This document shows positions 11,862-21,921 of a stretch of DNA of 64,000 bases, one piece after another; position 1 is the stretch's first letter; each line of letters begins with the position of its first letter. The notes beneath the pieces are model-generated. The model was given only the letters and a program-made list of their open reading frames with translations. It did no database searches and was not told the origin of the DNA. A program made the translations under genes and the position numbers. The stretch comes from Phycomyces nitens (taxonomy: Eukaryota > Mucoromycota > Mucoromycetes > Mucorales > Phycomycetaceae). The DNA lies in NCBI GenBank assembly GCA_022702545.1, contig JAHRBC010000003.1, positions 4,340,001 to 4,404,000 of the forward strand, in the 5' to 3' direction.

Positions 11862-13194
11862 ATGTCATCTAATCCATTGCTAAATGCTATTGGAAATGTG
11901 CCAATCCTGACAAAATCCCTCGTCAGTATCCTGCTCATCATCTCTACTGCAGCCACATTCTACATTCACAACAAACCCCAGGATGCTCTTGATGTTTGCC
12001 CTATCCTGGGCCTCGTGCCTGGAATGTAAGTGTCCATACCAATTGTAATCACAATTGCAATCACAAGCGCCAACATCTCTCTTTGCCATAGGGCCCTCTA
12101 CCGTCCTTGGACCTTTTTAACCGCTGCATTCTACGAGAGCAACATCTTTTCCGTAAGCCACACTTTTTTTTTCTTTTTTTTTTGCACAACCCAAAACCAT
12201 TGACCAATAGGCGTAGTTGCTTGCCAGTATGGTCGTCCTGTTGCTGTGTGGAAAGTATCTTGAGAGAGCATGGGGCAGCAGAGAACTCCTAAAGTACATA
12301 ATCATTACCGCAATCCTATCAAATGTGGTGACCTGGTTTGGACTGGTGGTCACCTTTTATATCTCGGCGGATGACAAGCTTCTGTAAGACTCCACACACT
12401 TGGTCCTCTTGACTGACATGTCCGCTAGATACACAACCCAAATATGTGGCATGAGTGGCGTGTTTTCTGCATTTCTGGTGGCATTTAAGCACCTTATACC
12501 TGAACACAGAATATCCCTAGCAGGTGGTCTGGTGTCCATTCGTGTAAAGGTAAAAGGTTGATGGCAAGATGGCAAGATGGGGCAGCTCTCCTAACCAACT
12601 ATCTTGTTCAGAATCTGTTGGGTGTCGCGACCCTGGTAAGCATTATCTGTCTTGTTGCCTTCCAGGCCATCGTGTTTTATAATCTGGTCAATATTGGCTG
12701 GGTCATTGGCTGGATCTATATCCGGTTCTTCAAGTACCAAGACGGTGTCCGCGGCGACCACAGCGAGACTTTTGCCCTCGTAACATTCTTCCCTGAATTT
12801 ATCCAGCAAGTATCCTGGTTGATGATCTTACTGGCGCCTTACTAATCTATCCCCTCTAGTCCTGTCATTCGTTTGGTTGGAATCCCTGTCTATGGTTTGT
12901 TTGTCCGGCTGGGGGTCTGCCCTGTCCATGTCAAGGACGAGACTTATGATCTTGAAGACCAGGCTGGTACTCGGCCTGGAGCAAGTGCAGAGGCCGAACG
13001 ACGAAGGTAAGACTGCTTTGCTTGTCAATCGACATTCCTAATGTATGTATAATTGAAAAAGGGCACTTGCACTAAAGGCTCTGGATATCCGCCTCTCCTC
13101 AAAGCCAGCTGCTCCCGAGGTCCTGTTTGATGCTCAGGCAGCCGTACCAGCCCTCCAGGCCGAAGAACAAGCCCCAGAAACAAAGAGGGATTAA
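11862..13194 (+). CDS. TMEM115-type (DUF1751, rhomboid-like) Golgi integral membrane protein
   Basis: Seven exons: 11862-12025, 12092-12152, 12217-12383, 12429-12549, 12612-12805, 12860-13006, 13062-13194, giving 328 aa (human TMEM115 is 351). Hydrophobic segments cover most of the first 230 residues (SLVSILLIISTAATFYI, LLASMVVLLLC, YIIITAILSNVVTWFGLVV, GVFSAFLVAF, LLGVATLVSIICLVAF). Family signatures are TFFPE...PVI and the C-terminal AEAERRRALALKALDIRL. TMEM115 is a Golgi protein linked to retrograde transport. The segment CGMSG resembles the rhomboid GxSG site, but no catalytic His is seen in the last TM segment (NIGWVIGWIYIRFF), so it is probably not a protease. Intron 5 (12806-12859) uses a GC donor (GCAAGT): only that choice reads from FPEFI into PVIRLVG. 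Confidence 0.9.
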
Positions 13195-13850
13195 GGGCCA
13201 TTGTGTAAAGCCAAATATATCAAACCTTGTTTTTTTTTTTTTTTTTGCTGTGTATCCCAGTGTGACCTTTGAAGATCATGTTCTCGATTGTTATAGACTG
13301 TCCCACTCTCTGTTGCACATTCTCACTGATTACATAGTCACACAATCCGAGCAAGGAAGAGAAGAGGGTTGTGAAATATATAGGCAGGCATATCCTATTA
13401 TAATATACTATACTATATATTATATTGTGGGAGTACAGGTGAAATGGAGTATTTGGTCAGAAAGTGAATTAAATGTAAAAAAAAGAAAAAAAAAAGTGCC
13501 ACGTTCATCCTCATTATTTATTGTATATAAATATACACAAAACCTTGAGATTTTCTCACAAGATAGCCATCTCTAAACCTTGTTCATAAGCAAGGAGAGT
13601 TTGATTAAGAAGAATCACAAACCCAACTAGCGAACCTATATATATATTTTATATTTTATTAATCTTATGCAAAAAACAATTATTTTGCCCCTTCAACAAA
13701 TAAGTGACGTCAGTAGGTATAAAAAATCAGTGGCTTTTTGACAGCCGACCTGTCCTCCTCTTCACAACAAACCCAATCCTCTGTTTTTGTGCCTTTTACT
13801 TTGGCCCAGGCAATCATTATATTCCACAAAAGGTCAACCGGTCCTCTCTT
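13195..13850. promoter_or_regulatory. Intergenic region and probable promoter of the PPR gene, with a TGACGTCA palindrome
   Basis: No gene is visible. At 13705-13712 lies a perfect TGACGTCA palindrome, the CRE/ATF-type bZIP binding site, 139 bp upstream of the first in-frame ATG of the PPR gene. The frame is open from 13704 but has no ATG before 13851. Function of the site is inferred from sequence alone. Confidence 0.45.
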
Positions 13851-16316
13851 ATGCCTCTTCAGTCAGTCATAAAAAAAAAGGCTTGGAGACCACAGGCCCT
13901 CTCCTTTCTCGCGTCTTCCCAGGTCATGTGCAAGAACTGTCTCTCCCAATATGTATCACCTACTCCTAATCTCATTACCACACGTCTACGCAAATCCACA
14001 AAAACCACCTTACGTTTATGGGCAAGCACTCTACACTCTCAGCCCCAACTTTTGAGCCCTGCATCGATCCATTCTCCTCTTAGACTACCCAGATACTTTT
14101 CTAGCATCACAGATTCGCCCAAAGAACTACACCTGGACCTGGACCCTGTCGATAGGTTTAGACTTGCGCTATACCCAAAAAAACAGCCACTTCAACAGAA
14201 ACAGAAAACAAAGCCGGTCCAAAAGATATTGGCCAGACGGAAGCGACGTCTGGTCATCTTTGACCTTTACTCTAACCTCAAAAATCGCAGACTGCTCGGC
14301 CATCTTTCGCATGAAGACTTTCGCACCCTCGTCAGCGTCCTAATGTCAAATCCAGACAACCTGCAGACAAAAAGGCTTGTCGGGCAGGCAATATCCGTGC
14401 TCCAGGACCTCAAACAGCTCTCGACAGAACACGCCCATCTCTATTTTTCGCTTGTCGACGTCGAAACCCTCGTGGAACTCTATAGAGAAATCGACGCAGC
14501 GGATGAAGCAGCCAGGCTACTCAAAAATATCCATCTGCTCGGAATAATACCCACAGAAAAATCGTATGGAGAAATGATTGCAATTTTAGCAAAGACAGGC
14601 GATATGGAAAGTGCAGAGGGTTGGTTAAAGACCATGAAGGCATCGGGTGTCTGGCCACCCTCAACCTCGACAATTGGCTCCATGGTGCAAGGGTGGATGG
14701 GGCTAGGCAATGAAACTGCTGCCCTGGATTTTCTGCGCGAGCATCCCGGAGATGCCCTACAAAACATAGACACCACAATGGACGACCAAAATGCTTTGCT
14801 GGACATGGCCCTTGACGTCTTTTTCAACGATTCGCTCCAACGCTGGAGACTCAATGACTGTAGAACACTTTATAGACTCAAAAAAAGCCGGGGATACTCG
14901 ACAAAGTCTCTCTTGCGTAGACTCACCCACAAGTCCATCCATACCTTCCAGACAACAGTAGCATCCCGGCTCTTAAAAGACACCATAGACCTCAAAGATA
15001 GTGTGGGATGTGGCATAGTCGCAGGTATCATGATAAAATATTTTATCAGCACAAAAAATCTAGCCACAGCTGTCAAAATATGTGCAAAGGCAGATGAATT
15101 GCCAACAAGTCTCTCGGTCGAGCACTATACAATTCTCTTGAGACAACTTAGCCATGCTCATTACCATACTGACCTGATGATCATTTACCGCCAATTCTAC
15201 AAGAAATACCCAAAATCTCTCGACATCTCACTCTTTACCACTGTAATTTTTGGACTCACAAAAGCTAAGCAATATAAAAATACACTCCTTGTGCTTAAAG
15301 ACCTTCGAGAGTCTATACCCGACGATCAACTTGACGACAAGGCCTTTCTTGCAATGTACACTCTGTGTGCACAGGCAGGCTACCTTGATATCTTTAAGCA
15401 GGTGTTTTCTCTCAACAAAACTCTGGAGCGTCCCCTGACTCACAAAGCATACACTTCTCTCATGGCCTGCTATGTAACCGTCAATGACCCAGTGGCCGCA
15501 AAGGCCGTGTTTCAGGCCATTGTGTCCGAAACCAAGGGGCCTGACACGGTTGACTTTAACCTTTTAATTCGTGCCACGGCACTAGAGAAAACCGATGGGG
15601 ACCCACTAGAGAAGATCTTTGAGATCATCAGACACATGAAGACGGCAGATCTCAACCCGGACCAAACGACTCTTAGAACTCTCTTGGGTATCTACAAGAA
15701 CGGCAATATGACCAAGATGCTTCTGGCAAAGCTGGCCAGCGACCCTGATGCGACCCACTCGGACAACATTTGGCTCAACAATCTGTCCCTAACCCGACTT
15801 CTTGAATTCATGCCAGCGTCCAAAGTGGCCGCTTTGTTCTTGTCAAATAAGCGCAGCAATCTCTTGGCATCCAAGACAGGGCCCATCGAAGCTGATGGAA
15901 TGACCTACCAGATCCTAATCGATGCTCTCACCAAGAGTCCTGCTAATGCCCAGATAACTGAAGTTCTCTACAAGCACATTCGCTCCCGAGGTCACAAACT
16001 AAGCCAAGCTTTGCACAGTCAGATCATTCTGGTATGGGCCAGAAAGGGAAGACTAGCAAAGGCACGCAAGATGATACAACGAATGGAAGAAGAGACTGGC
16101 GAAAAGGCAGATGTCAATGTATTCAGTATGCTCATCAGTGGATATCTTGCCTTTAACCAACGGGAAAATGCACAAAGGGTGATTGACGAGGACCTTGTCA
16201 AGTACGGACTTGTTCCCGATCAGAGATTGCTGGACATGCTAAGTGATTATGACAAAAAGGCCAATCTTACCCATGATCATCCTCTTGCACACTCTCCAGA
16301 CAACGTTCGGCTGTAA
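13851..16316 (+). CDS. Mitochondrial pentatricopeptide repeat (PPR) protein
   Basis: Single-exon gene of 821 aa. I start it at the first ATG in frame, 13851; the frame stays open 147 nt further upstream but without an ATG. The first about 90 residues are rich in Ser, Thr, Arg and Leu with few acids (RLRKSTKTTLRLW, LPRYFSS), as expected for a mitochondrial presequence. The body has many about 35-residue helical repeats of PPR type, such as YGEMIAILAKTGDMESAEGW, YTSLMACYVTVNDPVAAKAV, FNLLIRATALEKTDGD and FSMLISGYLAFNQRENAQRV. PPR proteins bind organellar RNA for processing, stability or translation. I cannot assign it to a named member (CCM1, PET309 and others are possible). The absence of introns contrasts with its neighbours. 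Confidence 0.85.
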   Translation: MPLQSVIKKKAWRPQALSFLASSQVMCKNCLSQYVSPTPNLITTRLRKSTKTTLRLWASTLHSQPQLLSPASIHSPLRLPRYFSSITDSPKELHLDLDPVDRFRLALYPKKQPLQQKQKTKPVQKILARRKRRLVIFDLYSNLKNRRLLGHLSHEDFRTLVSVLMSNPDNLQTKRLVGQAISVLQDLKQLSTEHAHLYFSLVDVETLVELYREIDAADEAARLLKNIHLLGIIPTEKSYGEMIAILAKTGDMESAEGWLKTMKASGVWPPSTSTIGSMVQGWMGLGNETAALDFLREHPGDALQNIDTTMDDQNALLDMALDVFFNDSLQRWRLNDCRTLYRLKKSRGYSTKSLLRRLTHKSIHTFQTTVASRLLKDTIDLKDSVGCGIVAGIMIKYFISTKNLATAVKICAKADELPTSLSVEHYTILLRQLSHAHYHTDLMIIYRQFYKKYPKSLDISLFTTVIFGLTKAKQYKNTLLVLKDLRESIPDDQLDDKAFLAMYTLCAQAGYLDIFKQVFSLNKTLERPLTHKAYTSLMACYVTVNDPVAAKAVFQAIVSETKGPDTVDFNLLIRATALEKTDGDPLEKIFEIIRHMKTADLNPDQTTLRTLLGIYKNGNMTKMLLAKLASDPDATHSDNIWLNNLSLTRLLEFMPASKVAALFLSNKRSNLLASKTGPIEADGMTYQILIDALTKSPANAQITEVLYKHIRSRGHKLSQALHSQIILVWARKGRLAKARKMIQRMEEETGEKADVNVFSMLISGYLAFNQRENAQRVIDEDLVKYGLVPDQRLLDMLSDYDKKANLTHDHPLAHSPDNVRL

Positions 16317-16511
16317 TAAACAATATAAATTTGTAAACCTATTATTTTTTTCTCTTTTTCTTTGTATTTCTATTAATGCAAAGGGCCTGTATCATACTTT
16401 TTATTGTACATACAACCATTACACCCCTCTCCTCTATTTGTATTTATATAAAATAATCTTTGGTCATATTAAAAGACAATAATATTACACAATCTATTAA
16501 AACCTTGGCTA

Positions 16512-16554
<43 letters not shown>

Positions 16555-16969
16555 TACAATTTTCTAATATTTGGCAAGGTTAATACCATTTGATAGTATA
16601 TAAATGGTTGAAAATTAGGCAAACTCGGATTTTCCAATGATTCATGTTCCTCGATTATATTCTGTGCATTAGAGTTGAATTTTATAATACATTTTATACA
16701 GACAACAAATTGTTCATACTCCACTTTAACCTCAACCATAATAATCCGTTGGAAAACTAGACTCCTCTTGCCTGCGAAAAACCGAAAATTTTTGAATGAG
16801 CCCTTTTTGAGTGTGCAAATAGCCACATACAAATTCCGACTAACATTTATGACGCAATAGAAAAGCCGCGCAGTACACATTGACCGCGTCAATAAGATTT
16901 ATACATCACTGAAATATTCACACCCCCCCCTCTCCTATCACTCCTCTTTTTTTTTTTTTGCCAATCATA
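16317..16969. repeat. Intergenic region with ATT microsatellite; TAF4 upstream region
   Basis: Spacer between the PPR gene and TAF4. An (ATT)n run of about 44 bp lies at 16511-16554. Just before the TAF4 start there is a C-run (16923-16930) and a T-run (16948-16959), a pyrimidine-rich core promoter. The short frames (16554-16892 minus) look like noise. Confidence 0.6.
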
Positions 16970-19900
16970 ATGTCAGAGGAAGGACAAAAGGAGATTTCAG
17001 ATCTACAAAACCATGTCCCAGATCTCAATTTCTCTATCCAAGATATCCTGGATAACCATGGACCTCTTTCGTCAAACGATCAATCATTTCAGTCTATTGT
17101 TCAGACAATCAACAACAACAATGAAGATCACTCTCAGTCATTCGCTCATTTACCAGCAGAACTTCAGCACTTGTTCAGCTCGAATGCTACCGAGGATCTG
17201 TTAGCCCCAGCATCCTCCAGTACAGACGCGTCGCTTCTAGCTCAACAAAATGTGGATGATATGGTACACATGTGGGGAAAATCTGCAGAGACCAAACCCA
17301 ACGATTCTCCAATGCAACATCAACAACAAATACAAGTACAGCACCAGCAGCAGCAAGTACACCATCAACAACAACAACAACAGCATCAACAGCCGCACCA
17401 ACAGCTGCATCAACAGCACCAGCAGCAGCAATCGCATCAGCAGCAGTCTCACCAGCAGCATCAACAGCAACCACAGTCTCACCAACAGCAGCAGCATCAA
17501 CACCAACTCCAGCAACAGCAGCACCAACTCCAACCACACCAACATCAACTCCAGCACCAGTACCAACAGCAGCAGCACCACCACCAACAGCAACAACAGC
17601 AACAACAACAACAACAGCAACAGCAACAACAACAGCAACAACAACAACAACAGCAACAGCAGCATCATACACCTACCATGAGCCCTTCTGGATCACTTCC
17701 AAACCTCGCGTCCTCCCAGAGCCCTATGATTCCTGTATCTCGATTGATGGCCTCACCTTCTCCTCACTCACCAAGTCACCTAAAACACCCAATGATGCCC
17801 ATGACACAACACCACCAATCCTCTCTTGCACCTACGCCACCTCCTGCTGGGTCTGGACAGCGTGATCCAAACACACCGTCCACAGCTACCTCTACTACGC
17901 TCCTGGACAACATTACTTCTCAATTACCCCCTGACCGCAAAGAGAAATTCATTGAATTATTCAGAGAACTCCAGGTTTGTAGTTTTTTTTCTTTTCTTTC
18001 TTTGGCTGGCTTTAAGGTGAAGCTACACAAACCAATTGACTGATGAATTATAATAAGAAAAACGCGGTGACAGCCGATCAATTCTTGCTTCAGGCCAAAA
18101 TGCTGCTCGATCAGCAACATTACCAACAGCTAGAGGACCTCAAAAACAAGCCGAGTGCACAGTCAAACCAAAATTCTAATAATAACACCAGCAATAATAC
18201 AAACACCAACACCACCACCGGTAACGCCAATAACAATAACAATATCAATATCAACCAAACCCAACCCCAAAACACCAATGCCAACACCAATGCTAATAAC
18301 ACCAATGTTCCAGGGCCCTCATCTAATATCCGCCCACCTGTGCTGAACAAGCCGCCCACAAGTGATCCTATGGCTATGATGCAGTCAACCTTGCCACTTG
18401 ATACAAACGACCGTAAGCGTACAATGACAAGTTCCCAAGTTAGAGCCGAAGATGCACAGAGAGGGATGACAGGTCTTATGTAAGCTAGATAATATTGAAA
18501 TCGCCAAATACGAACCGAAAAGCGAAAGAGAGAAAGAGTAGTAACTGACAGACCTCTTTTTCTCTGCTTTCTTGTTTCTTTTTGTGTGTGTGTGCGTGTG
18601 TAGTACACCTCAGATGAAACGAACAAAGACAGATCATGGGCCTATGACGATACATTCGCCCCAAAACAACCCATTGCCATTGTTCAAGGCACCCACCGTG
18701 CCCACACCCGGATTGCAAATCCCACGAAGCTCGATCCAAACCCCACCGTAAGTTGGATAATAGTAAATAGTGGACAGACAAGGGTAATAGATATCAGTGG
18801 TGTGATCTTGATTCTAGAATCTGTGAATGTGTAGAAAACCATCAGCCCCAGTGTCATCTTCAGGACCATCATCTTCCTCGGGTCCTTCGGGTGACAGGAT
18901 TGATTATGACACACTAACGGATGTTATGGGCTATGCTGGCGTAGATCTCAAGGTAATTTGACTAAACTGACTCAAGAAAAGGTTATCATGTAGCCCTTGT
19001 ATTCAATTCGTGGGTTATTTTTAGGAAGAAGTCGAGCATTTCTTAAAGGATGGCGAGATGGTTGGCGGGTCATTACCCGACGGTATAGATCGGTCCAAAA
19101 TGCAGGACTTTATGAATCCAGACATGCTCAAGGACACTGTCATGAAAATGGGTAAACTCAACAACAACAACAACAACAACAACAACAAAAAATATGCCCT
19201 TGACTTTGTCTTTGACTTTGTCTTTACTGATCCTGATTCTGATACTTTGACTAGCAAAACCACTGTCGATTTATAAGATCGACCCAGATTTCTTATCTTA
19301 TCTGGCTCTGGCCACACAAGATAGGTTGCGACATTTGATTGAGCAGATGGTGGCTGCATCTAAACATCGTGTGCTTTCGCAAACATTTGATGCTCCACCA
19401 GTTGATGAACACGGTCAACCTCTCTATAAAATCATGGTTCAGCAGGACATCAAAAAACAACTGCTGGCTATAGAGCGTGTGGAGCGTGAAGAAGAGCGCA
19501 AACGCAAAGAGATCCTTGCTGAGCGGGAACGTCGCGCCCAGCTCGGAGACAGTGATGGAATGAACGTCGATGAAGAAAACAGACCCAAAAAGAAAAAGAA
19601 GGAGAAGGAGATGGGTCCTGGTGTGACGGCCAGAAACATGAGCGAAGACATTCGTAAAAAGCATACCAACGAAACTGCCTTGATGAGTGCAGGTGGCGTG
19701 CGTAAGAGTTGGATGTTGACAGGAATGGGCAAAGACCGCATGCCAGCAGCTCCTGCACCCCCTTCTCCACCATTGCAACCACAACAAACATCTTCTCCTC
19801 AACCCCCCTCCTCTCAGCCATCACAACAACAACCACAGCAACCACCACAGCAAATGACAGGCTTTAATGGGGCTGAAAATATTGCAGAAGAGGCACCGCG

Positions 19901-20183
19901 TGGTAGGGGTAGGCCGAGAGGACGCAAGACAGAAACTAGCTCCAAGCGAGGAAGAGGCCGAGGTCTTAGTGTTAATGCACCTGCTGGTCGTGATATCGGT
20001 CGCCAGGACAACGTCGGATTGTTCCTTCCACCTTCCACGATTGGTAGACCAAGGCTAGGAGAACAGGGATCACGTAAGGTTACGGTGCGAGATGCCATTT
20101 TTACTCTTGAGCGCGACTGCCAGACCGGAAGGGGCAATGGTCAGCGTACGCTTCTCAAGGCATACAACCAGTGGCTCAAATAA
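16970..20183 (+). CDS. TAF4: Transcription initiation factor TFIID subunit 4 (TAF4)
   Basis: Six exons: 16970-17974, 18058-18479, 18604-18747, 18835-18952, 19025-19151, 19255-20183, giving 914 aa. The C-terminal half carries the TAF4 domain: DVMGYAGVDLKEE, then SYLALATQDRLRHLIEQM, and the C-terminal VTVRDAIFTLERD...LLKAYNQWLK. TAF4 pairs with TAF12 through a histone fold and scaffolds TFIID at promoters. The N-terminal half has a Gln/His tract of over 100 residues (about 17,320-17,665, CAA/CAG/CAC codons), and exon 2 adds an Asn/Thr-rich stretch. An AT-hook-like GRGRPRGRK lies near 19,905. The ATG at 16970 is used because the frame before it is a T-run. Intron 5 contains an AAC microsatellite at about 19,157-19,188. 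Confidence 0.93.
17300..17668 (+). repeat. CAA/CAG/CAC repeat tract coding poly-Gln/His in TAF4
   Basis: Imperfect trinucleotide repeat within exon 1 of TAF4. The last about 80 bp (17,585-17,660) is pure CAA/CAG mixture coding over 25 consecutive Gln. The mixture of CAA and CAG suggests slow interrupted growth rather than a recent pure-CAG expansion. The antisense strand reads as long poly-Leu or poly-Val frames that have no meaning. Confidence 0.9.
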
Positions 20184-20408
20184 ACCAAAAGAAGAAGAAA
20201 ATATATATATATATACAAAAGCTCTTAATAAAAAAAATAATAGAAAGTCTATTTATTATTCTTTTGGGCTTTAGTTGGGTTCGATATCCGCGCCATGAAG
20301 GGCAAGATAAATAAATCAATCAATAATTAATTATAAAAGGGGTATAAAGTTTCAATTCTCTTAACCTCTGTGATTCTTTACACCTTTCACTTTGATTTGT
20401 CATAAAGA

Positions 20409-21921
20409 ATGGTCAATCGAGCCGTCTGGATCCAGCAGCTAACCAGTCTTCTCCAAGACGAGGCCTATTTTCATCCAAGCTCTCCCCTTCCCCTTCATCT
20501 CAATCTCTCGGAGCTTTTGTTTCTGCAGGCTGAGCACCAGCTCGCACTGGCCGCAAAAAAAGAGATTGGGACAGAGAAACCCAAGCGATGGACCCTGTGG
20601 AGCCTCAAGCCAAAGACTCAAGATGATGTGGTCGAACTGTTTGATAAACTGTCCAGATTGCCTAGTTTGAGTGTTGACCGCACTGGCCAGACCATCGATG
20701 GGTTTGATGCTGAGGAGAAGACTCAAAGGGTGTCGTTGGCTAGTTTCAATAACCTTAGCCGCTTGGTCCTGCTGCACATCCACCCGCGTTGCATGGATAT
20801 TCCCCCCGTCACCCTGAAACACTTGGTCGTCCAACACGGCCAACTAGATGATGTTCCGGAGGCTGTGGTTTGGTCACCCGACACTATCCAGCTAACCTCC
20901 TTGTCCTTGGCCAACAACACCCTTGCGCGTCTTCAAGGTCTCGAGTCGCTTCAATCGCTCACCCATCTCGATGTCTCCCACAACCTGTTGGACCGTCTTC
21001 CGGAATCGCTCTCGTGTCTCTTTAACCTCCAATACCTCAATCTTGCTCACAACAAGATCTCATCTGTAGCAGCAATCCATACCACGGTGGGGAATATCCA
21101 GGAACTCAATCTGAGAGGAAACTCAATTCGTGTCATTGATTCACTTGATAAGCTATGGGCGATTGAGCGGCTTGATTTGCGTGAGAACTGTATCGAGTCT
21201 CTTGATGATTTCAAACGGCTGGCCCCCTTGCCCAACCTCGAGACACTTTGGGTTCAGAGTAATCCCTGCACTGAACAAGTTGAGTTTTGAAAAACGACAA
21301 CCTATTTGAAATAATCGCAAACTCATCCTTTTTTGCCTGCAATAGACCGAATACCGTATAGAGCTGTTTAGAATGTTTGAAATGGCAGGCTCAAGGGCCA
21401 TTCTCGACAATGCAAAGCTAACTCAGCAGGAACGACTCTGGATGTCCCCCCAGAGAAGAGCGAGTGATACTGCACAGATCATCAAAGAGAAGAAGCCGGT
21501 CAATGCATGGCCACGGCCTCGTTCGATTGCTGCCTGCGATGAGGGTCACACCCAATATCCGTCTTCGCCTCCAATAACCCGTTCAAAATCACTTAAAACA
21601 AAACGGATGATTCGTCTTGGAGAACCTGTGATGCCAGCCTCGTCAGTTCACTCCATAAAAGATGATACACATGTGCTTCGAGTTGCTACACTTGAGCAAG
21701 CCGTACAAGAAACCCAATTGTCACGCAAATCCCCAAATAAGAAGCGATCAAAATCTTCTCTGACACGGTCCATTCGCTCAGGGTCTGTGGATAGCCAGAG
21801 GAGTCTACCCCCTTTACCAAACACAGACACAGAGGCATTTCGCCGCAAAATTGAAACAATTCGTTCAGAAGCGGGTACAGAGTGGCTCCGGGTGTTACAA
21901 GAGATGGATCTTGAAAAATAA
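20409..21921 (+). CDS. Leucine-rich repeat (SDS22-like) protein of unknown function
   Basis: Two exons, 20409-21278 and 21346-21921, giving 481 aa. Residues about 110-290 hold LRR units of the SDS22/nischarin kind: LTSLSLANNTLARLQGLESL, LTHLDVSHNLLDRLPESL, LQYLNLAHNKISSVAAI, IQELNLRGNSIRVIDSL and IERLDLRENCIESLDDF. They are capped by LETLWVQSNPCTEQTEYRIE, an LRR C-cap motif. The last about 170 residues are Ser/Arg/Lys-rich, probably disordered and phosphorylated. The N-terminal about 100 residues (with WTLWSLKPK) are not recognised. Such proteins are usually scaffolds, for example for protein phosphatase 1; no specific role is claimed. The intron donor is GTTGAG, unusual but in frame. Confidence 0.75.

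Noticed and set aside
13704..13850. Upstream 49-codon extension of the PPR protein
   Set aside because: It begins with GTG, not ATG, and includes the likely promoter and 5'UTR.
17187..17672. Antisense poly-Leu and poly-Val/Ala frames
   Set aside because: Shadows of the CAA/CAG tract of TAF4.
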